This document shows, piece after piece, positions 60,412-64,000 of a DNA stretch of 64,000 nt. A program made the translations under genes and the position numbers. How positions within the stretch are numbered: the stretch's first letter is position 1; each line of letters begins with the position of its first letter. The stretch is taken from assembly GCF_003002955.1 (NCBI RefSeq), contig NZ_PVTJ01000012.1, positions 62,001-126,000 on the forward strand, given 5' to 3'. The notes under the pieces are model-generated. The model was not told the origin of the DNA. It searched no databases and was given only the letters and a program-made list of their open reading frames with translations. Source of the stretch: Glycomyces artemisiae (GTDB taxonomy: Bacteria; Actinomycetota; Actinomycetes; Mycobacteriales; Micromonosporaceae).

Positions 60412-62001
60412 ATGGCGGCCAATACGATCGAAGCCCGCACCAGCGCAAGCGACCAGGCCCAGACCATCCAGACCCTCCTCGAAGGCGCCGCCACGGTAGT
60501 CAACACCCAGTACGCCCAGGTCCTCGCCGCGGTCATCGACGCCAAGCAGGCGAACCTCCACCGCACCGCCTTCGGCTTCTCCGCCCTGCGCGACTGGCTC
60601 ATCTCCACCTTCGACTTCACCCACCGCACCGCCGCCGACATCGCCGCCATCGCCCGCCTCTCCACCAAATTCCGGGCACTCGTCGAAGCAGCCGTCTCCG
60701 GGCAGGCCAGAATCGACCAGGTCGCCTACGCCGTCAGGCAACTCGACCGGTCCCCTGCGATGCGCCTGTTCGCCCTCACCCCCTTCCGCACCCCCGTGGC
60801 CTCCCCCTTCGATCCTGCGGTGCTGTGCGCGACACCCGAACACCTGATCGCCCAGTACTGCCAGCACGCCCCCTTCAAAGACCTCCAGCGGCACCTTGAT
60901 GAACTGGCCGCCCACCTGGCCGAGGAGTCCGAACTCCTCGACTCCCTCGGCCAGCAGTCCCTCCAATGGATCGAACTGGCCGAGACCGACAACGGCATGT
61001 GGGCCCTCTCCGGCGAACTCTCCGGCGACACCGGCAGACTCCTCGACAAGTACCTCAAGACCGCCTGCCCCCCGCCCCGCCAAGACGAACAAGACCTCGA
61101 CGGGGTGCTCCCGGCGCAGCCGAACCGGCACGCCGAAGCCCTCCACCAACTCCTCGCCAGCTACGGCACCAGCCCCGACGCAGTCAAGCGCCACGGCCAC
61201 ACCGCCACCCTGGACCTCATGGTGGACATCGACACCCTGCAGGGCAAGGACACCGGCCGCACGCCCCTCCTGGAAGGCCAGCCCGTCTCGGTCGCCAAAG
61301 CCCGCCTGATGGCATGCGAAGCCGGGATCATCCCCGGCGTCTTCGACTACGCGACCGGCGAGGCAATCGAACTCGGCAGGGCCGCCCGCCTCCCCAATGC
61401 CGCGCTGCGCCGCAAGCTCGAACTGGAGCAGCGGGAAGGGTGCGCCTGGTCGGGCTGCTCGCGCCCGGTCGCCTGGACCGAAGCCCACCACATCCAGCAC
61501 TGGGCCGACGGCGGCGACACCAGTGCCGACAACCTGATCCTCCTGTGCCGGTTCCACCACGGCCGCATCCACACCACCGGCTGGACGATCGAAAAGACCG
61601 GCCCCGGCCAGGCGACCATCACCCACCACGACCACCCCGCCACCGGTGATGACACCGGGGCCGGGCAGGCCAGGGAATGCGGATGCTCCGACTGGCGCAC
61701 CGATGCGGACATGGACACCGAAAACCAGGACACGGACTGGGATGTGTTCCCGACCGGCCTCTACCGCACCGAATGGTCCCCCACCCTCAAACCCGACCTC
61801 GACGCACGAGCCGAACAGGCCGAACGGCAAAGAGCCCTCGCCTCGATCCGGGCAGCCAGAGCCAAATGCCGAACACGCTTCACACCCCAGGCCAAAGAGC
61901 CTGCACCGGCCAAGGCGAGCAGGCCGACCGGACCGCCCCCGCCTGCGGCCAGCCATCGGGAACCGATCCCGACCGGCAGCCCAGAAGACCCGCCCTTCTG
62001 A
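60412..62001 (+). CDS. DUF222 / HNH endonuclease domain protein (13E12 repeat family)
   Basis: A 529-residue protein. DUF222 fills residues about 20-330 (FSALRDWLISTFDFTHRTAA, GQARIDQVAYAVRQLD). The HNH domain follows: two-cysteine pair in CAWSGCSRP, EAHHIQHWADGG, NLILLCRFHHGRIH, all key residues intact. Such genes are multicopy in actinobacteria, where the M. tuberculosis relatives (REP13E12) also serve as phage integration sites. The tail is Pro/Arg-rich. A GAGGGGG run precedes the ATG; a GTG three codons earlier is possible. Whether it acts as nuclease in vivo is not known. Confidence 0.9.
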   Translation: MAANTIEARTSASDQAQTIQTLLEGAATVVNTQYAQVLAAVIDAKQANLHRTAFGFSALRDWLISTFDFTHRTAADIAAIARLSTKFRALVEAAVSGQARIDQVAYAVRQLDRSPAMRLFALTPFRTPVASPFDPAVLCATPEHLIAQYCQHAPFKDLQRHLDELAAHLAEESELLDSLGQQSLQWIELAETDNGMWALSGELSGDTGRLLDKYLKTACPPPRQDEQDLDGVLPAQPNRHAEALHQLLASYGTSPDAVKRHGHTATLDLMVDIDTLQGKDTGRTPLLEGQPVSVAKARLMACEAGIIPGVFDYATGEAIELGRAARLPNAALRRKLELEQREGCAWSGCSRPVAWTEAHHIQHWADGGDTSADNLILLCRFHHGRIHTTGWTIEKTGPGQATITHHDHPATGDDTGAGQARECGCSDWRTDADMDTENQDTDWDVFPTGLYRTEWSPTLKPDLDARAEQAERQRALASIRAARAKCRTRFTPQAKEPAPAKASRPTGPPPPAASHREPIPTGSPEDPPF

Positions 62002-62002
62002 A

Positions 62003-62035
62003 CCCGCCCGCCCCGGACCACCCAACCAGGGCGGG
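62003..62035 (+). terminator. Possible terminator after the DUF222/HNH gene
   Basis: CCCGCCC (62003-62009) pairs with GGGCGGG (62029-62035) across a 19-nt loop, and the outer CTTCT/AGAAG (61995-61999, 62036-62040) can extend the stem. Confidence 0.5.
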
Positions 62036-62040
62036 AGAAG

Positions 62041-62490
62041 GAAAGCGAAGGCACAAGCACAGGCACATCAAAACCCCAGGCCCGGCGTCCAAGCTTGGCC
62101 CGCCCCCACACCACTCCGTCGCCGCCAAACAACCCGCACCCCAACACACCCCAAAGCCACAGCACCAGACCCCGCCCCACCACCCACCCCCTTGTCGCCG
62201 CCCGCCCTGACCGGAGAAACCATCCTCCAGCGAAGCCGCAATCCAACCCAGGACACTGAGAAGGTCGGCGTCCCCGTGCATCAATCCAGACCCGGCATCC
62301 AAGCCCCGGACTATCTCCCACACCTTCCGCCGGAGCCGCCACAGCCGCCACCACATTCACCTGAAATACGAGAACTCCCATGTCAGAGGCGACCAGATGC
62401 AAGCTGGCGCGACCTCCTTCATGGCGGGATGTCGCTGCAAGGACCAACCGAAGTCCTGATGATGCGAACCGAGGGAGGGGTCGCTTCCGT
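62041..62490. other. C-rich gene-free 3' flank of the DUF222/HNH gene
   Basis: No frame shows coding character. The section 62100-62215 is C/A-rich, and its end (CCACCCACCCC, then GTCGCCGCCCGC) matches 15231-15262 in the other gene-free region of the window. This suggests both belong to one repeat family that travels with DUF222/HNH genes. Nothing else is recognised. Confidence 0.55.
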
Positions 62491-63684
62491 CTAGCGGTTG
62501 GCGGCGAGCCAGGCGGACGGGTCGGCGCTGACGCGGTCGACGACGGCGAGGGCCGCGCCGATCGCGGCGGCGTCGGGGCCGATGGTCGCGGGCCGGACGG
62601 TGACGGGGGCCCAGTCGGCGAACAGGACCCGTTGGGACAGTTCCGCCTGCACGCCCGCGGAGAGCCAGGAGTCCAGGAGCGCGAAGCTGCCGCCGAGGAA
62701 CACCGTGTCGACCCCGAGGAGGTTGCACACGTTCGCGAGCGCGACGCCGAGGGCGCTCGCAGCGGCGTCGAGGGCCGCGAGGGTCTCGGGGCGGCCCGCA
62801 TCGGCGCGGCCGAGGATCACGGACTCGGGGCTGGCCCCGGCCGGGACGACCTCGCCGCCGAGGAGCGCGGGCAGGCTCGCATAGGTCTGGAGGCACCCGC
62901 GCGAGCCGCACCGGCACGGCTTGCCTTCGGGGTCGACGGTGACGTGGCCGAGTTCGCCGCCCCAGCCGCGGGCGCCGCGCATGAGGCGGCCGTCCATGAC
63001 GAGGCCCGCGCCGATGTCGAGTCCGCCTGACACATAGACGAAGTGAGTGAGCGCGCGGTCGGCGCCGGTGGCGTGGAGCTCGCCGCGGGCGGCGAGGTTC
63101 GCCTCCGAGTCGACGGCGGTCGCCAGGCCGAGGCCCGAGAGCGCGGCGTCGAGGAGGTCGGCGGCCGGAACGTCGCGCCAGCCGAGCGCGGGCGCGGTGC
63201 GCACGATCCCGCCGTCGACGGGTCCGGGGACGGCGAGCGTCGCGGTGACCACGGTGAGGTCTTCGGCGGCGGCGGCCGTGACGGCCTCAGCTGCCATGCG
63301 GCCCAGGCGTTCGAGGACCGCGGGCGCGTCGGTGTCGGTGAGCGGCGCGAACGCGAGGTGCCGCACCCGTCCGGCGAGGTCCACGACGCACGCGGCGAGC
63401 CCGTCCGAGCGGATGTCGAGCCCGAGGCCCGCGGGTCCGGTGCGCGACAGGGTGAGCCCGACGCGGGGGCGCCCGGCGCGGCCGTCGGGGTTGGTGCCGG
63501 TCTCGGTGACGAGCCGCCCGGCGAGCAGCTCTTCCACGATCCGGGTGATCGTGGGGCGGGTCAGGCCGGTCGCGGCGGCCAGCTCGGTGCGCGAGAGCGG
63601 CGCGTCGGCGGCGAGGACCTCGCGGAACACCAGGCCCAGGTTGAGTTCGCGGAGGCGCTCCTGGCGCGCGGGGTCGCCGGTCAC
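62491..63684 (-). CDS. ROK family transcriptional regulator/sugar kinase
   Basis: A 397-residue ROK protein. An N-terminal winged helix (RTELAAATGLTRPTITRIVEEL region, residues about 30-50) precedes the sugar-binding actin-like domain. The ROK zinc motif is present (GHVTVDPEGKPCRCGSRGC, one His and three Cys), as is GGLDIGAGLVMDGRL. The HTH makes a NagC/Mlc/XylR-type regulator more likely than a glucokinase. The GTG start overlaps the stop of the upstream gene (GTGA). Confidence 0.9.
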   Translation of the reverse strand: MTGDPARQERLRELNLGLVFREVLAADAPLSRTELAAATGLTRPTITRIVEELLAGRLVTETGTNPDGRAGRPRVGLTLSRTGPAGLGLDIRSDGLAACVVDLAGRVRHLAFAPLTDTDAPAVLERLGRMAAEAVTAAAAEDLTVVTATLAVPGPVDGGIVRTAPALGWRDVPAADLLDAALSGLGLATAVDSEANLAARGELHATGADRALTHFVYVSGGLDIGAGLVMDGRLMRGARGWGGELGHVTVDPEGKPCRCGSRGCLQTYASLPALLGGEVVPAGASPESVILGRADAGRPETLAALDAAASALGVALANVCNLLGVDTVFLGGSFALLDSWLSAGVQAELSQRVLFADWAPVTVRPATIGPDAAAIGAALAVVDRVSADPSAWLAANR

Positions 63685-64000
63685 GGCGCGGACCGCGCCG
63701 ACGCGGCCAGCGCGCCGGCCGCGTCCGAGTCGAGAGTGCCGTCCGCCACGACTGCGAGGATATGCCGTGCGATCGCGCCGCCCGGCTCCAGCACCAGTGG
63801 ACGGTCCCAAGTGAGCGAGGACCCCACGCCGAGGTAGTCGCGCGAGCGCACGAACCACCGGTCGGCGGCGGTGATCGCATCAGCGGGCGCGAACACGACG
63901 GTCCACCCCCCTTGTCCAGCACCGGAGACGGCCACCCATTCGGCGGTGGTGCCGTTGACGGCGCGCTCGCCGTCCCCGGCGGAGCTGAGCACGCGGACCC
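63681..64000 (-). CDS. C-terminal part of a PmoA-like (DUF6807) protein, truncated by the window
   Basis: The frame stays open to the window end, so only the last 106 or so residues are visible. AWVFAP-type residues appear as WTVVFAPAD, followed by WFVRSRDYLGVGSSLTWDRPLVLEPGG and a VVADGTLD end, here cited by key words only. This pattern fits the C-terminus of actinobacterial PmoA-family (DUF6807) proteins, found beside sugar-related ROK and dehydrogenase genes. Its stop overlaps the ROK start, so they share an operon. The 5' end lies beyond 64000. Confidence 0.55.
   Translation of the reverse strand, partial: VRVLSSAGDGERAVNGTTAEWVAVSGAGQGGWTVVFAPADAITAADRWFVRSRDYLGVGSSLTWDRPLVLEPGGAIARHILAVVADGTLDSDAAGALAASARSAP

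Noticed and set aside
60328-62025. Long open frame opposite the DUF222/HNH gene
   Set aside because: Its Gly/Val-rich translation is a mirror of the HNH gene, and no start signal or family is seen.
1-64000. rRNA, tRNA or known riboswitches
   Set aside because: Reading both strands I found no tRNA cloverleaf arms, rRNA landmarks or riboswitch cores; a covariance-model scan could still find small RNAs.

Overview
The window is high-GC (roughly 70% by eye) DNA from an actinomycete. Supporting signs are strong third-position GC, several likely leaderless genes with TAnnnT boxes 6-7 nt before the start codon, a WXG100-type protein, an ECF42/DGPF sigma pair, Hsp70-like membrane proteins, a DUF222/HNH (13E12-type) gene and GlxA/AraC, ROK and MarR regulators. 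The family Glycomycetaceae would fit but is only a guess. No rRNA, tRNA, transposase, integrase or CRISPR array was found. About 59 genes are supported. Because of the GC content most long open frames opposite them are shadows and are left out.

Layout. 1-4.4 kb: membrane protein, methyltransferase/MarR pair with twin operators, LysR/MFS pair. 4.4-9 kb: an Hsp70-like/PASTA membrane protein, a secreted polysaccharide deacetylase with a ricin-type lectin, and an ECF42 sigma factor with its DGPF partner. 9-13.8 kb: LysR with two divergent aldo/keto reductases, then a WXG100-like protein and an unknown partner. 13.8-15.3 kb: a gene-free stretch with about 77-bp imperfect tandem repeats. 15.3-25.8 kb: GlxA-like regulator/isochorismatase pair, and a seven-gene sugar or polyol operon (ribose-type ABC importer, two FGGY kinases, phosphatase, 2-hydroxyacid dehydrogenase) opposite a DeoR regulator. 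25.8-27.7 kb: an AT-rich island with a lipoprotein and a small secreted cysteine-containing protein. 27.7-38 kb: an Hsp70-like/beta-propeller membrane protein, two membrane proteins sharing an upstream motif, and a divergent, translationally coupled four-gene operon ending in separate TPR and CHAT-protease genes. 38-42.4 kb: hemerythrin-like protein, TIGR03086 protein, and a TetR-controlled MMPL transporter.

42.4-59.4 kb is a catabolic block. Alcohol dehydrogenase, SDR and MaoC hydratase are followed by thiolase with a glutaryl-CoA-dehydrogenase-like enzyme, a hotdog thioesterase, and a large operon of a Liv-type ABC importer, APH-like kinase, acyl-CoA dehydrogenase and acyl-CoA synthetase. 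Last comes an SDR-TetR-quinone oxidoreductase-SDR operon. Four copies of one 18-bp palindrome (consensus ATACCGWCYRGWCGGTAT) lie in the promoter regions of these units. They predict a single regulon for import, CoA activation and beta-oxidation-like breakdown of a carboxylic acid, run by the TetR protein encoded at 58.0-58.6 kb. 59.4-64 kb: NUDIX hydrolase, DUF222/HNH gene with a C-rich gene-free 3' flank, ROK-family protein and the end of a PmoA-like gene.

The observations most worth following are the split TPR/CHAT operon, the two Hsp70-like membrane receptor architectures, the predicted TetR regulon, the AT-rich island whose base-composition seams fall inside flanking genes, and a hemerythrin-like gene whose best start codon is ATC.
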